From the NCBI GenBank assembly GCA_048498555.1, contig JBEHXT010000001.1, forward strand, positions 1 to 64,000: DNA of 64,000 nt, given 5' to 3'. Origin of the DNA: Danxiaibacter sp048498555 (lineage in GTDB: Bacteria; Bacteroidota; Bacteroidia; Chitinophagales; Chitinophagaceae). Each line of letters opens with the position of its first letter. Position 1 is the first letter of the stretch. Shown piece after piece: positions 9,029 to 17,545 of the stretch. A program made the position numbers and the translations under genes. The notes under the pieces were generated by a model, which had not been told where the DNA came from, ran no database searches, and saw nothing but the letters and a program-made list of their open reading frames with translations.

Positions 9029-9345
9029 TTGTTATGTGGTTTAAAGTTATCAGTAAACCTTATTTCAGAGAATTTAAATTGACTGGCACATATGCGTTGC
9101 GTATTACGTTAGGGTCAGTTAAGAAGGCTTCTATTTGTAAAATAGAGCAAATGGGCGCCCTGTTGCAGAACGATCATAAAGTTATGGCTTATGATTAATG
9201 AGTCAGGCGCCTGGTTATTCATAAGCGGTCAAGGTATAAATAAGGTGAATATCCCAGACAGAAACTCGTTTTTGGATAAAGCAGTCAGTGTTACTTAAAT
9301 TTTCAACTATCCTAAGACTTCCCATATAGCAGTAGTTGAGGAGAA
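9029..9345. other. Gene-free gap between paralogous lipoprotein genes
   Basis: No feature is supported here beyond AT-rich sequence. A short frame rightwards from 9010 has no family signature and is taken as noise. The gap suggests that the two lipoprotein genes are not a tight operon. Confidence 0.5.
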
Positions 9346-9915
9346 CTAATCAGTGATTATTACTTCTTTAAATTCGCCCTCAGTCACCTGGTGATACCTA
9401 TAATCGTAAACATAATGGCCCTGCTGGCTGTCATAATGCTGTCCTGCTTCTTCGGCAACTATACCAGAAAAAGTGCCATATACAGAGATGCCTGATATTT
9501 TTGTGATTACTACCCGCACAACTGAACTATCGCCGGCTGAACCGAACACTTTTGTAGGGGTACGCATTGAAAAATAATTATTGGGGTCAATCGTAGCTCC
9601 CGATTTTAATATATACTCTTTCTGCTCCAATTGTTCCGTTTGCAAATTAATCTGAATCGCATCCTCCATACCGTTTTGGCTTCGAATAGAAAACACTTTG
9701 AATTTCCCTTGCGCACCGTTGGTCACGCTATAGGTTATAATAGTCCCAATGCCGTCCTTATGAATGGAAGCCAGATCTCCGGCAATATTTACCAGCCGGC
9801 CATCTATTTTGTAAGTCATCGCAGTGTTGGCTTTGTAAGCTTTATTGCCGATAGTCTTTTTACAAGATTGAAACATTGAAAACAAGAATAGTACAAGGAT
9901 TAAGTGAGTTTTCAT
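9346..9915 (-). CDS. Small lipoprotein, paralogue of the downstream gene
   Basis: A 189-residue product with signal peptide and lipobox FQSC (Cys18), followed by a short linker and a beta-rich domain. The segments ITKISGISVYGTFSGIVAEE and YRYHQVTEGEF line up with ITKITGRTISATFSGKLAEV and VYHELTNGKL of the neighbouring paralogue, showing a local duplication. Function is unknown. The gene lies directly downstream of the tRNA-Cys pair but behind a terminator, so it needs its own promoter; none is clearly readable. Confidence 0.75.
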   Translation of the reverse strand: MKTHLILVLFLFSMFQSCKKTIGNKAYKANTAMTYKIDGRLVNIAGDLASIHKDGIGTIITYSVTNGAQGKFKVFSIRSQNGMEDAIQINLQTEQLEQKEYILKSGATIDPNNYFSMRTPTKVFGSAGDSSVVRVVITKISGISVYGTFSGIVAEEAGQHYDSQQGHYVYDYRYHQVTEGEFKEVIITD

Positions 9916-9974
9916 GGCGTTTAGTTAGTTAGTTAAGTTGTTAGTTTTTGTTGCTGCGCTTTCTTGAGCACTTA

Positions 9975-9997
9975 CAAAAAAGCCCGCATTAGCGGAC
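9975..9997 (-). terminator. Intrinsic terminator after tRNA-Cys copy 1
   Basis: On the minus strand GTCCGC and GCGGGC pair around the loop TAAT and are followed by a run of six T. This is a classic factor-independent terminator about 20 bases beyond the tRNA 3' end. Confidence 0.85.
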
Positions 9998-10018
9998 TCT
10001 CTTGTCAAGTAGTATCTG

Positions 10019-10089
10019 AGGTTCCGAGCAGATTCGAACTGCTGTGGAAGCTTTTGCAGAGCTCTGCCTAGCCACTCGGCCACGGAACC
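10019..10089 (-). tRNA. tRNA-Cys (GCA), copy 1
   Basis: All 71 bases fold into a full cloverleaf. The acceptor stem is GGTTCCG with CGGAACC, and the D arm is GCC-GAGTGGCTA-GGC. The anticodon arm GAGCT-CTGCAAA-AGCTT gives anticodon GCA. The T arm is AGCAG-TTCGAAT-CTGCT and the discriminator base is U. CCA is not encoded. The D loop has the normal GG and the T loop the normal TTC, so the tertiary elbow should be standard. It lies downstream of a second, diverged copy and has its own terminator. Confidence 0.95.
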
Positions 10090-10233
10090 TTTTTTTGAAT
10101 CGGTTGCGAAAATAGGATAAACAAATTAAAAATAAAATTCTTGTTCAGACAAATGAGCCATCACTAAGAGCCTTTATGGTCTAAATCAGGCGTTTGTTAA
10201 CTATTAGTTATGATGCTTTTATCATCCTAAAAA

Positions 10234-10256
10234 CAAAAAAGCCCGCATTAGCGGAC
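10234..10256 (-). terminator. Intrinsic terminator after tRNA-Cys copy 2
   Basis: The same hairpin (GTCCGC, loop TAAT, GCGGGC, then T-run) as behind copy 1, at the same offset of 259 bases. It separates the two tRNA genes, so they are probably transcribed separately. Confidence 0.85.
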
Positions 10257-10277
10257 TCTCTTATCAAGTAGTGTCTG

Positions 10278-10348
10278 AGGTTCCGAGCAGATTCAAACTG
10301 CTGTGGAAGCTTTTGCAGAGCTCTGCCTGATCACTCGGCCACGGAACC
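10278..10348 (-). tRNA. tRNA-Cys (GCA), copy 2 with altered elbow
   Basis: Stems, anticodon GCA and length are identical to copy 1. Differences sit only in the loops: the D loop is GAGTGATCA instead of GAGTGGCTA and the T loop is TTTGAAT instead of TTCGAAT. In standard numbering the near-universal G19-C56 tertiary pair becomes A19-U56, which would still pair. All stems are intact, so it may be a functional variant and not yet a pseudogene. CCA is not encoded. Confidence 0.82.
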
Positions 10349-10452
10349 TTTTTGTAAATCGGCTGCGAAAATAGGATAACACAATTAAAAACAAAATTCT
10401 AATTCGAAGTTATGCGCCGAAATACGAATTTTATGCCACAAAATCTAAAAAA

Positions 10453-11325
10453 ATGAGCCAAATAGCAGAAAGTGAACTGATTATCAATGCTCGCGGAGCC
10501 ATTTACCACCTGGATGTAACCCCTGAAGAATTGGCAACTACTGTTATTACTGTCGGGGACCCAGGCAGGGTAAAGGAAGTCAGCAAATATTTTGATTCTG
10601 TGGAAGTTAAAAGAGAACACCGCGAATTTATCACGCACACCGGATGGCTAGGCAAAAAACGCATTTCGGTGGTTTCTACCGGGATTGGCCCCGACAACAT
10701 TGACATTGTGCTGAATGAACTCGATGCGTTGACTAACATCGATTTTGGAACCAGAACTATAAAAAATAACCTTACATCGCTGCATATTCTGCGCTTTGGT
10801 ACAAGTGGATCACTGCAAAAGGATATTCCGGTTGACAGCTTTGTGGCCGGCACACATGGCCTAGGGATAGATAACCTCTTGCATTACTATCGCCACGAGA
10901 ACAATGATGAGGAAAAAACACTGTTGCAGCAATTTGTTGCACACACACAGCTCGATGGCACATTTTCACCTTATATTGCATCTGCCGGTTCCAGCCTGCT
11001 TAAACATTTCGTAAACGGGTTTCATCAGGGGATTACCGTAACTTGCCCCGGCTTTTATGGGCCGCAGGGACGTGTATTGCGCCTGGGCCTTTCAAACCCG
11101 CGGTTGATCGAACGTTTAACGGAGTTTAGTTACGGCCACCACCGTATTAGTAACTTTGAAATGGAGACCAGCGCTATTTATGGCCTCGGGCGTTTATTGG
11201 GCCATCAATGCCTGAGCCTGAACGTAATAGTGGCTAACCGCGTTACAAAACAGTTTTCGAAAGATGGTGCGCTGGGCGTGGAAAATTTGATCAGGAAAGG
11301 GCTTGAAACCTTAGCGGAGATCTAA
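10453..11325 (+). CDS. Nucleoside phosphorylase (uridine phosphorylase-like)
   Basis: This 290-residue enzyme should split nucleosides with phosphate into base and pentose-1-phosphate for salvage. It has the phosphate-binding loop VGDPGRV (about 34-40), STGIGPDNIDIVLNEL (about 75-90), LRFGTSGSLQ and the ribose-binding segment FEMETSAIYGLG (about 235-246), all marks of the PNP/UDP family. The variant looks closer to uridine phosphorylase than to purine enzymes, but the base preference cannot be fixed by eye. It is divergent from the tRNA-Cys cassette and about 195 bases ahead of dapF on the same strand. Confidence 0.88.
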   Translation: MSQIAESELIINARGAIYHLDVTPEELATTVITVGDPGRVKEVSKYFDSVEVKREHREFITHTGWLGKKRISVVSTGIGPDNIDIVLNELDALTNIDFGTRTIKNNLTSLHILRFGTSGSLQKDIPVDSFVAGTHGLGIDNLLHYYRHENNDEEKTLLQQFVAHTQLDGTFSPYIASAGSSLLKHFVNGFHQGITVTCPGFYGPQGRVLRLGLSNPRLIERLTEFSYGHHRISNFEMETSAIYGLGRLLGHQCLSLNVIVANRVTKQFSKDGALGVENLIRKGLETLAEI

Positions 11326-11520
11326 TTGAAAATGAATCTTAATGCGCTAATGTGCCAATAAAGAAAGCAAAGTATAAATGAAACCGAGTGGATGTGCGAA
11401 TGAAGAAATACGAGATGAAAAGCGGTACAACTGATGCACTTTTCACCATTGACCATTCACGATTCACTGAATTAGCGTTCTTTTCACGATTGGCCATTCA
11501 CTAATGAACAAACAAACCGA

Positions 11521-12318
11521 ATGAATCTACATTTTTATAAGTACCAGGGAACGGGAAATGACTTTGTAATAATTGACAACAGGGACGGAAAAGTTTCACT
11601 AACAGAAGCACAGGTAAACCATATCTGTCACAGGCGTTTTGGTATCGGTGCTGATGGATTGATGCTGCTGAACAGCAAACCGGGCTATGATTTTGAAATG
11701 AAATATTACAATGCCGACGGAAGAGAAAGTACCATGTGCGGTAATGGCGGCAGGTGCCTTGTAAAGTTCGCCTATCATCGGGGTATTCGCAGAAGCCTAT
11801 TCAAGTTCATCGCAGTTGATGGAGACCATGAAGCTACCATTCAGGATAACGGCTGGGTTAACCTGAAGATGACTGATGTAAATAAGATTGAACAGTATTA
11901 CGATGCTTTTGTTCTGAACACGGGTTCACCTCATTATGTTGTTGCAGTTGATGACATTAAGGGAACACCTGTATTTGAAGAAGGAAAGAAAATACGTTAT
12001 AGTGAAAAATTCGGAAAGCAGGGCATCAATGTAAATTTTGTGGAAGCTAAAGACTGGCAGATATCTGTGCGCACGTACGAAAGAGGCGTTGAAGACGAAA
12101 CCTATAGCTGCGGCACCGGCGTTACTGCGTCTGCGCTTGTATTCGCGCACAACGATAACGGGTTTAACCGCGTTGAAGTAGAAACGCTTGGCGGACATTT
12201 GGCTGTTGAATTCAATAAGAATGGAGATAACCATTTTGATAATATCTGGTTGTGCGGGCCAGCAGACTTTGTTTTTGAAGGCGAGCTTACCGTTGATGAA
12301 ACTGCGCCGCAATCGTAG
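11521..12318 (+). CDS. dapF: Diaminopimelate epimerase
   Basis: The enzyme converts LL- to meso-diaminopimelate for lysine and peptidoglycan synthesis. Both catalytic cysteines are present: Cys73 in TMCGNGGRC and Cys197 in SCGTGV. The N-terminus FYKYQGTGNDFVIIDNRD is the family start, and the two halves show the pseudo-twofold DapF fold. Length (265) is normal. It stands about 100 bases upstream of corA in the same direction but without clear coupling. Confidence 0.97.
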   Translation: MNLHFYKYQGTGNDFVIIDNRDGKVSLTEAQVNHICHRRFGIGADGLMLLNSKPGYDFEMKYYNADGRESTMCGNGGRCLVKFAYHRGIRRSLFKFIAVDGDHEATIQDNGWVNLKMTDVNKIEQYYDAFVLNTGSPHYVVAVDDIKGTPVFEEGKKIRYSEKFGKQGINVNFVEAKDWQISVRTYERGVEDETYSCGTGVTASALVFAHNDNGFNRVEVETLGGHLAVEFNKNGDNHFDNIWLCGPADFVFEGELTVDETAPQS

Positions 12319-12416
12319 TTTGCTTTGCACGCTAAAATCTATTTAAAGGCATCCGTAAATCTTAAAAAGGACAAGTTTAAATACAGCTTGATAAGCTTGG
12401 CCATACCCCGGGAAAA

Positions 12417-13355
12417 ATGATTCAGTATTTTAAAAATATAAACAGCCAGACGGTTGAAATAGACAGGCCCGAAAATGGTGTTTGGGTAAACCTTGTCCCT
12501 CCTTTTAAAGAAGAAGAATTTGTTGAGCTGGGTGAGGAACTGGAAATCCCGATCGAGTTCCTCCGTGACTCATTGGATATTGATGAAAGGCCACGCTATG
12601 AAATTGATGATAATGTGCGTTTCATCGTAATCAAGACGCCTACAGAGAACAATTCTTTTAATGATAGTGATGCTTATTATATCACTATTCCTATCTGTAT
12701 TATTTTAACGCATAACCATATTGTTACCGTTAACTCTTTTGATAACGGCGCTATCAAAAAATTCCTGAACACGTTTCAAAAACGTCATCCGGATAAGAGA
12801 AACATGATGGTTCTGAAAGTGTTTGAGAAGATCGTTCAGAATTTTATGGAGTACCTGAAAGAAATTAATCATAAAAGAAACCAGTTTGAACAGAGCTTGT
12901 ATGATAGCAACAGCAACGAAGATTTGCTTAAGCTGATGAGGATACAGAAGAGCCTTGTTTATTTCGTTACCGCACTTCGTACCAACGAGCTGATGATGAT
13001 GAAGCTGGAGCGTACAAATTTTCTCGGGCTTAATGAGGAAGAGAGAGAAATATTGAATGACCTGATTGTTGATACCAGCCAGGCGCTTGAAATGGCGAAC
13101 ATCTATACAAACATCCTGAGCAGTACATTGGATGCCTTTGCGAGCATTATCAGCAACAACCTGAACAACGTGATGAAGCGGCTCACTTCTATCACCATCA
13201 TTCTTTCCCTGCCCGCGCTGGTTACCAGTATTTATGGAATGAACGTGCCTATTCCTTTTGACCATTCGCAACATGCGTTTTATATACCGATAATATTGTC
13301 GTTAACTATATCGATCGTTATTAGCTGGTATTTTATGAAGAAGAAATGGTTTTAG
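12417..13355 (+). CDS. corA: CorA-family divalent cation transporter
   Basis: Magnesium (or cobalt/nickel) channel of the inner membrane. The N-terminal 240 residues are soluble, with the long alpha-helical stalk (NFMEYLKEINHKRNQFEQSL and LRTNELMMMKLERTNFLGLN). Two transmembrane helices close the C-terminus, with the invariant GMN at residues 274-276 (SIYGMNVPIPF) and the basic end MKKKWF. Length (312) is typical. No magnesium riboswitch is evident in the short upstream gap. Confidence 0.94.
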   Translation: MIQYFKNINSQTVEIDRPENGVWVNLVPPFKEEEFVELGEELEIPIEFLRDSLDIDERPRYEIDDNVRFIVIKTPTENNSFNDSDAYYITIPICIILTHNHIVTVNSFDNGAIKKFLNTFQKRHPDKRNMMVLKVFEKIVQNFMEYLKEINHKRNQFEQSLYDSNSNEDLLKLMRIQKSLVYFVTALRTNELMMMKLERTNFLGLNEEEREILNDLIVDTSQALEMANIYTNILSSTLDAFASIISNNLNNVMKRLTSITIILSLPALVTSIYGMNVPIPFDHSQHAFYIPIILSLTISIVISWYFMKKKWF

Positions 13356-13625
13356 GTTAAACCACGGAGACATTGGAGACAGGGCGAAACACGGAGTTTT
13401 TGCCACGAAGACGGAAAAGCTCAAAGAGGCACGAAGAGATTGAAACGCGAAGACATGAAGCGGCATGAAAATCAAGGAAAAGTAATAAAAGAAGCGCCTC
13501 GCGCGTAAGGGCATGAAGCAATAGAAAGCACTTCGTAATTTTCGCTGCGCCGCCGCCTCTTTGCGGCCGCTGCGAGAAATCTTCGATAAACGTACAACGT
13601 ATCACGTACAACTTACAACTTAACT
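13356..13625. repeat. Dispersed repeats upstream of the NUDIX gene
   Basis: Begins with a CCACGGAGACATTGGAGACA-type repeat that recurs in inverted orientation after the NUDIX gene (14180-14396) and, more degenerate, at 15583-15700. It ends with CGTACAACGTATCACGTACA-type sequence, also found at 51.6-51.8 kb. No coding capacity is supported. Confidence 0.55.
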
Positions 13626-14093
13626 ATGGCATATTTTAACGTTAGGGTTTACGGCATTTTAATGGATAGCAACAAAAGGCTTTTAGTGAGTGACGAGTTT
13701 ATCCGTGGTGAGTATTTTACGAAACTTCCTGGTGGCGGCCTGGAATTTGGTGAAGGCACACGCGATTGTTTAAAAAGGGAATTTAAAGAAGAAACCGGCC
13801 TGGATGTCACCATTGGGGATCATATTTATACCACTGATTTTTTCCAGATTTCAGCCTTCAATAAAAAAGACCAGATCATTTCAATCTATTATCTTGTTCA
13901 TACAGACGAGCCCGTTTCACTCGAAACAAAAGACACCCCTTTTGACTTCGCTCCTTACCAGGTTTCCGATATGAACGGTGAAAGCGAGGTATTCAGATGG
14001 ATTGAATGGGACAACCTTTCTGAAGAATCTATGTCATTGCCGATTGACAAAGTGGTAATTAGGATGGTGAAGGAAGAAAGTCATGCGTTATGA
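13626..14093 (+). CDS. NUDIX hydrolase
   Basis: A 155-residue hydrolase of a nucleoside diphosphate linked to another group. The complete Nudix box is seen: Gly37, Glu43, then REFKEETGL at 51-59, matching GX5EX7REUXEEXGU with all metal-binding glutamates. The substrate is not predictable, but the N-terminus (FNVRVYGILMDSNKRLLVSD) and C-terminal FRWIEW segment are like ADP-ribose or nucleotide-sugar clearing enzymes of Bacteroidota. The gene sits between inverted copies of a dispersed repeat. Confidence 0.9.
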   Translation: MAYFNVRVYGILMDSNKRLLVSDEFIRGEYFTKLPGGGLEFGEGTRDCLKREFKEETGLDVTIGDHIYTTDFFQISAFNKKDQIISIYYLVHTDEPVSLETKDTPFDFAPYQVSDMNGESEVFRWIEWDNLSEESMSLPIDKVVIRMVKEESHAL

Positions 14094-14396
14094 GTGATAC
14101 GTTGTACGTTTATCGAAGCGATGGTTTCACGCGGCGAACGCTGAGAAGCAGCGGCGCGGCTATAATTAATGTTTTTCGTATAGTTGAAAACTTTGTGCTC
14201 CTTTAAGCCTTCAAGTCTTCGTGGCAAAATCGTCGTGTTTCGCCCTGTCTCCCGTGCCTCCGTAGTTTAACGAAGGGATTGCCTCATTTTCAATTTTCCA
14301 TTTTCAATTGTCAATTAGTTGAAAACTTTGTGCTCCTTTAAGCCTTCGCGTCCTCGTGGCAAAACCTCTGTGTTTCGTATTGCCTCCGTGGTTCAC
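14094..14396. repeat. Two direct copies of a dispersed repeat
   Basis: GTTGAAAACTTTGTGCTCCT followed by TTAAGCCTTCAAGTCTTCGT begins near 14182, and a closely similar unit begins near 14319. Both end in a CCTCCGTAGTTTA or CCTCCGTGGTTCA segment. The sequence is the inverted counterpart of the repeat at 13356-13450. It is probably non-coding, since several frames are broken. Confidence 0.6.
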
Positions 14397-15206
14397 CTAC
14401 CCTGCCGCGGGTATATTCAGGAAATCATCTTCTGCTTTGCCCATGGCCTGCAGCTTCATCTTTTTAGCCGTTTCATGGCCCACATAGCGTTCAATCCATC
14501 TTTCAACCAAGTAGATCAGAGGAGTAAGTACAATTGCCATTACAAACTTGTACATATAATTCATGGTACCTATGGCAAATATCTGCGCCCAGCTCCAGTT
14601 GCTTCCAATTTTAAAAGCGATTGTGAGCACGATATAGCTGTCGATTAACTGAGAGACCACTGTTGAACCTGTAGCACGTAACCACACGTGTTTTTCGCCA
14701 GTCACTTTTTTGATGCGGTGAAAAACGGTAACATCCACAAGCTGGCTTACAAGGAAGGCAACGAGGCTACCGGCAATGATCCACATGCCCTGTCCGAAAA
14801 TACCCGAAAATGCGGCCTGCATATTGGTTATACCGTCGCTGGTTTTAGTAGCAACCCAAAAATCTGCCGGCGGTACTCCTATCGCCAGGAAGTACATCAG
14901 AAAAGCGTAGGAAATCAATACAACCGCTGTATAGGAAATGCGCTTAACGGCTTTTGGGCCGTAATATTCATTTACAATATCGGTCAGAATAAATTCCAAT
15001 GGCCATAACAGCACACCGCAGGTGAGATTGAAAGCCAGCCCTTCATGGCCAAACAGGGTAAAGTTGGCCGGTTTGGCCCCGAACAACTTTTCGAGTGAAA
15101 ATATTTTCGAGCCGATAGATTCTGCTATAAGCGCGTTAGCAACAAAAAATGCTGCAAAGCCAATAAACAGTTTGGTTGGTTTGTCCTTCAGTATGTTAGT
15201 AATCAT
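14397..15206 (-). CDS. Queuosine precursor transporter (YhhQ/VUT family)
   Basis: Membrane protein of about 269 residues from the ATG at 15206, with six or seven hydrophobic segments. It carries the VUT family core: LWPLEFILTDIVNEYYGPK early, and VSQLVDVTVFHRIKK followed by WLRATGSTVVSQLIDSYIVL later. These proteins import queuine or preQ precursors for queuosine tRNA modification. The frame extends to a TTG at 15236, but that would overlap the upstream gene, and the ATG follows that gene's stop by one base, which is the more natural arrangement and implies coupling. Confidence 0.9.
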   Translation of the reverse strand: MITNILKDKPTKLFIGFAAFFVANALIAESIGSKIFSLEKLFGAKPANFTLFGHEGLAFNLTCGVLLWPLEFILTDIVNEYYGPKAVKRISYTAVVLISYAFLMYFLAIGVPPADFWVATKTSDGITNMQAAFSGIFGQGMWIIAGSLVAFLVSQLVDVTVFHRIKKVTGEKHVWLRATGSTVVSQLIDSYIVLTIAFKIGSNWSWAQIFAIGTMNYMYKFVMAIVLTPLIYLVERWIERYVGHETAKKMKLQAMGKAEDDFLNIPAAG

Positions 15207-15207
15207 C

Positions 15208-15495
15208 TTAAAAAATAAAAAAGTATAAAAGCTCAATTAGTAGGAAGCCCAAATTTACAAGTGATTGCCAGGCTGGTACGAGTCCCTTAATATTCTTCAA
15301 TATAAAATAAACGAGCGAAAAGTTTACAATAATATTTATCAGCGGAGATAAAATCAATCCCATAATAAGCGCGAAACCAGTAATAAACTGTGGAAACGGG
15401 TGGCTGCTAAAGTGGGCTATAACACAAATAATAAAAAACGCATTTCCGATTAAAGCCAGCTTATTCAAAAAAGAAAACCATTTGTAAGGTACCAT
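15208..15495 (-). CDS. Small membrane protein of unknown function
   Basis: From the ATG at 15495 this is a protein of about 95 residues (MVPYKWFSFLNKLALIGNAF...). Three hydrophobic segments are seen: about 12-30, 40-65 and 75-95. I recognise no named family, though such proteins are common next to transporters in Chitinophagaceae. Its stop codon precedes the start of the queuosine-precursor transporter by one base, so the two are an operon and might work together; that link is inference. Confidence 0.65.
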   Translation of the reverse strand: MVPYKWFSFLNKLALIGNAFFIICVIAHFSSHPFPQFITGFALIMGLILSPLINIIVNFSLVYFILKNIKGLVPAWQSLVNLGFLLIELLYFFIF

Positions 15496-15582
15496 TGCCT
15501 TTTGTTGATGTTGCAATATTAGAGGATTTTTAGAGATCTGGCCATACGGACATTAAACACAAAAAATTTTGAAACCATTTAA

Positions 15583-15700
15583 CCACAGAGGTAAGGGAGT
15601 TTTTGTCACGGAGTTAAAGGAGTTTTGCAAAATCGACTATTATCAAAATATCATCTGTGCCTATCTGTGAAAATAACTCAGTGGTATCTGTGGGTTAAAT
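15583..15700. repeat. Degenerate AACCACAGAG-type repeat
   Basis: AACCACAGAGGTAAGGGAGT followed by TTTTGTCACGGAG and later CTGTGGGTTAAA forms a loose inverted pair in the gap before recF. It belongs to the same family as the repeats around the NUDIX gene. Non-coding. Confidence 0.4.
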
Positions 15701-15787
15701 TTATTTTTGTCACAATTCATTTTCAATTCTCAAATTTCAATTATCAATTACATCCGATCGTTTTTGATTTTATTACTTTTGCCTTTC

Positions 15788-16876
15788 ATGTTCCAGTTTA
15801 GTTCAATAAAGCTTACCCAGTTCAGGAATTATTCGTTTCAACAGTTTTCATTCAACAAAAGAATTGTTGGTATTTGTGGGCCCAATGGCAGCGGCAAAAC
15901 CAATTTACTCGATGCCTTGTACTATCTGTGTTTTACTAAAAGCTATTTTTCCAGGCCGGATAGCACAAGCGTACAGCAAGGCGCCAGCGGTTTCCGTGTA
16001 GATGGAATGCTCAGCAATGGTGCAGAAATGCTTCAGTTAGTCTGCATTCTTAGAGAAAGTGGCCGAAAGGAATTTTCTGTCAACAACGAAATCTATAAAA
16101 AGTTCTCCCTTCACATTGGCAAATATCCAGGTGTAATGATCGCGCCGGATGATGTGCAACTAATCACGGGCAGCAGCGAAGAGCGGAGGTCTTTTATAGA
16201 TACCATCCTTTCGCAGCTCTCTCCTGTCTACCTGGAACACCTGATCAGGTATGGAAAGGTTTTACAGCAACGGAACAGTTTATTAAAAGCCGCGGCTGAA
16301 CATCAGCGTTTGGATGACGCATTACTCGATATTCTTGATGAACAACTAACCGGGCTTGGCGACTCCATTTTTACCGCACGCAATTCATTCCTCCGTGATT
16401 TTATTCCACTCGTAAAGGAACAATATATCTCCATTGGTGGCAGCAATGACCAGGTTGACTTAATATATGAAAGCCAGCTATTGAATGCTTCTTTCAGTGA
16501 GTTGTTGCAACAAAACAGGCAGCGGGATTTGTATCTGCAACGAACCGGCCAGGGAATTCACAAAGATGATATCAATATTCAAATGCAACAACAACCCTTT
16601 AAATCGGTTGCTTCACAAGGGCAGCGGAAGAGTTTGTTATTTGCGCTCAAGCTGGCAGAATACTTTGTGATCAAAAACAAAAAAGGGTTTTCGCCGATAT
16701 TGTTACTTGATGATGTATTTGAAAAACTGGACGAACAAAGAATGTCCAATCTTTTACATAAGGTATGTAAAGAAGAAAACGGCCAGGTCTTTATTACAGA
16801 TACACATAAAGAAAGGCTTCAACATGCGCTTACCGGGTTGAACCTCGATTACCAGTTACTGGAACTGGAAAGATGA
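15788..16876 (+). CDS. recF: DNA replication and repair protein RecF
   Basis: SMC-like ATPase that helps load RecA at single-strand gaps. From the ATG at 15788 it has 362 residues, the usual size, and begins FQFSSIKLTQFRNY as RecF does. Walker A is GPNGSGKT (31-38), the signature is SQGQRKSLLFALKLAE, and Walker B is ILLLDDVFEKLD. An in-frame TTG 27 codons earlier would add a hydrophobic tail not seen in the family and is rejected. TACTTTTG, matching the -7 consensus TAnnTTTG, ends only seven bases before the ATG, so the message may have a very short leader. A DUF721 gene follows. Confidence 0.95.
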   Translation: MFQFSSIKLTQFRNYSFQQFSFNKRIVGICGPNGSGKTNLLDALYYLCFTKSYFSRPDSTSVQQGASGFRVDGMLSNGAEMLQLVCILRESGRKEFSVNNEIYKKFSLHIGKYPGVMIAPDDVQLITGSSEERRSFIDTILSQLSPVYLEHLIRYGKVLQQRNSLLKAAAEHQRLDDALLDILDEQLTGLGDSIFTARNSFLRDFIPLVKEQYISIGGSNDQVDLIYESQLLNASFSELLQQNRQRDLYLQRTGQGIHKDDINIQMQQQPFKSVASQGQRKSLLFALKLAEYFVIKNKKGFSPILLLDDVFEKLDEQRMSNLLHKVCKEENGQVFITDTHKERLQHALTGLNLDYQLLELER

Positions 16877-17054
16877 GTCAATGTGAAACAATGTATGATG
16901 TTAGACATACGGTATACGATGTTACATGTCCCAATGCCTTAAGCCTTACACCTGAAACCTTCCTTACACTTTACACCTAAAACCTGATACCTGCCACCTA
17001 GTACCGCCACCCAAAAATCCTCCCTCATCCATCCGCATTCCTTACCTTTACACC

Positions 17055-17336
17055 ATGGGTGAATATCGACTTGGCGATGCGATAAGGAATTTCTTAAACA
17101 AGAGTTCCCTAAAGAATGGTGTAAGAGCTGTTCAAATAGAAAACGTGTGGGAAACTATCATGGGTAAAACCATTGCTAAGTATACCGACAAAATTCAAAT
17201 CATCAATAAAACCCTTTATATCTATACTTCTGTAGGCCCGCTAAAACAAGAACTTCTTTTTCAAAAAACTACCATTATTGAAAGAGTGAATGAGGCAATG
17301 GGTGATAAGGTTATCAGTGATGTAGTGATTCACTAA
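17055..17336 (+). CDS. DUF721/DciA-family protein
   Basis: A 93-residue protein with the DUF721 pattern: an N-terminal helix (MGEYRLGDAIRNFLNKSSL), VWETIMGKTIAKYTDKI, then strands LYIYTSVGPLKQELLFQK and a C-terminal helix and strand ending VISDVVIH. In many bacteria DUF721 proteins (DciA) help load the replicative helicase, and in Bacteroidota they often sit beside recF as here. The gap of about 180 bases after recF has a repeat-like filler, so cotranscription is uncertain. Confidence 0.88.
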   Translation: MGEYRLGDAIRNFLNKSSLKNGVRAVQIENVWETIMGKTIAKYTDKIQIINKTLYIYTSVGPLKQELLFQKTTIIERVNEAMGDKVISDVVIH

Positions 17337-17545
17337 TCAACGAGCTAATACGCTCCGTTTAAAATTGTTTGAAACTCCGGTTAATTTTGCTGTTGTGAGG
17401 CTATATCATTTTGCCATCAAATTTTCCGAAAAGAAACTAGGGTTAGTATAAGATGTGTGTCGCATTAACACATTGGAAACTGATGCAAAAAGCCCACTTA
17501 ACCTGCTTCTATGCAGTTTCGTACAAGGCCATACAATGCGCAAAC

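Larger units (their letters stand above)
9974..10404 (-). repeat. Tandem duplication carrying the two tRNA-Cys genes
   Basis: A block of about 172 bases (9974-10145 and 10233-10404) occurs twice at a constant offset of 259 bases with no insertion or deletion across terminator, tRNA and promoter-side flank. The shared flank includes CGAAAATA (10107-10114 and 10366-10373), which reads TATTTTCG on the coding strand and is a candidate -7 element. Each unit therefore seems to be a complete promoter-tRNA-terminator cassette. Confidence 0.85.

Noticed and set aside
9010..9198. Short rightward frame between the lipoprotein paralogues
   Set aside because: Overlaps the start region of a supported gene and shows no signal or domain.
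15707..15787. Longer RecF start at an upstream TTG
   Set aside because: It would add a hydrophobic N-terminal tail that RecF proteins lack; the ATG at 15788 matches the family start.
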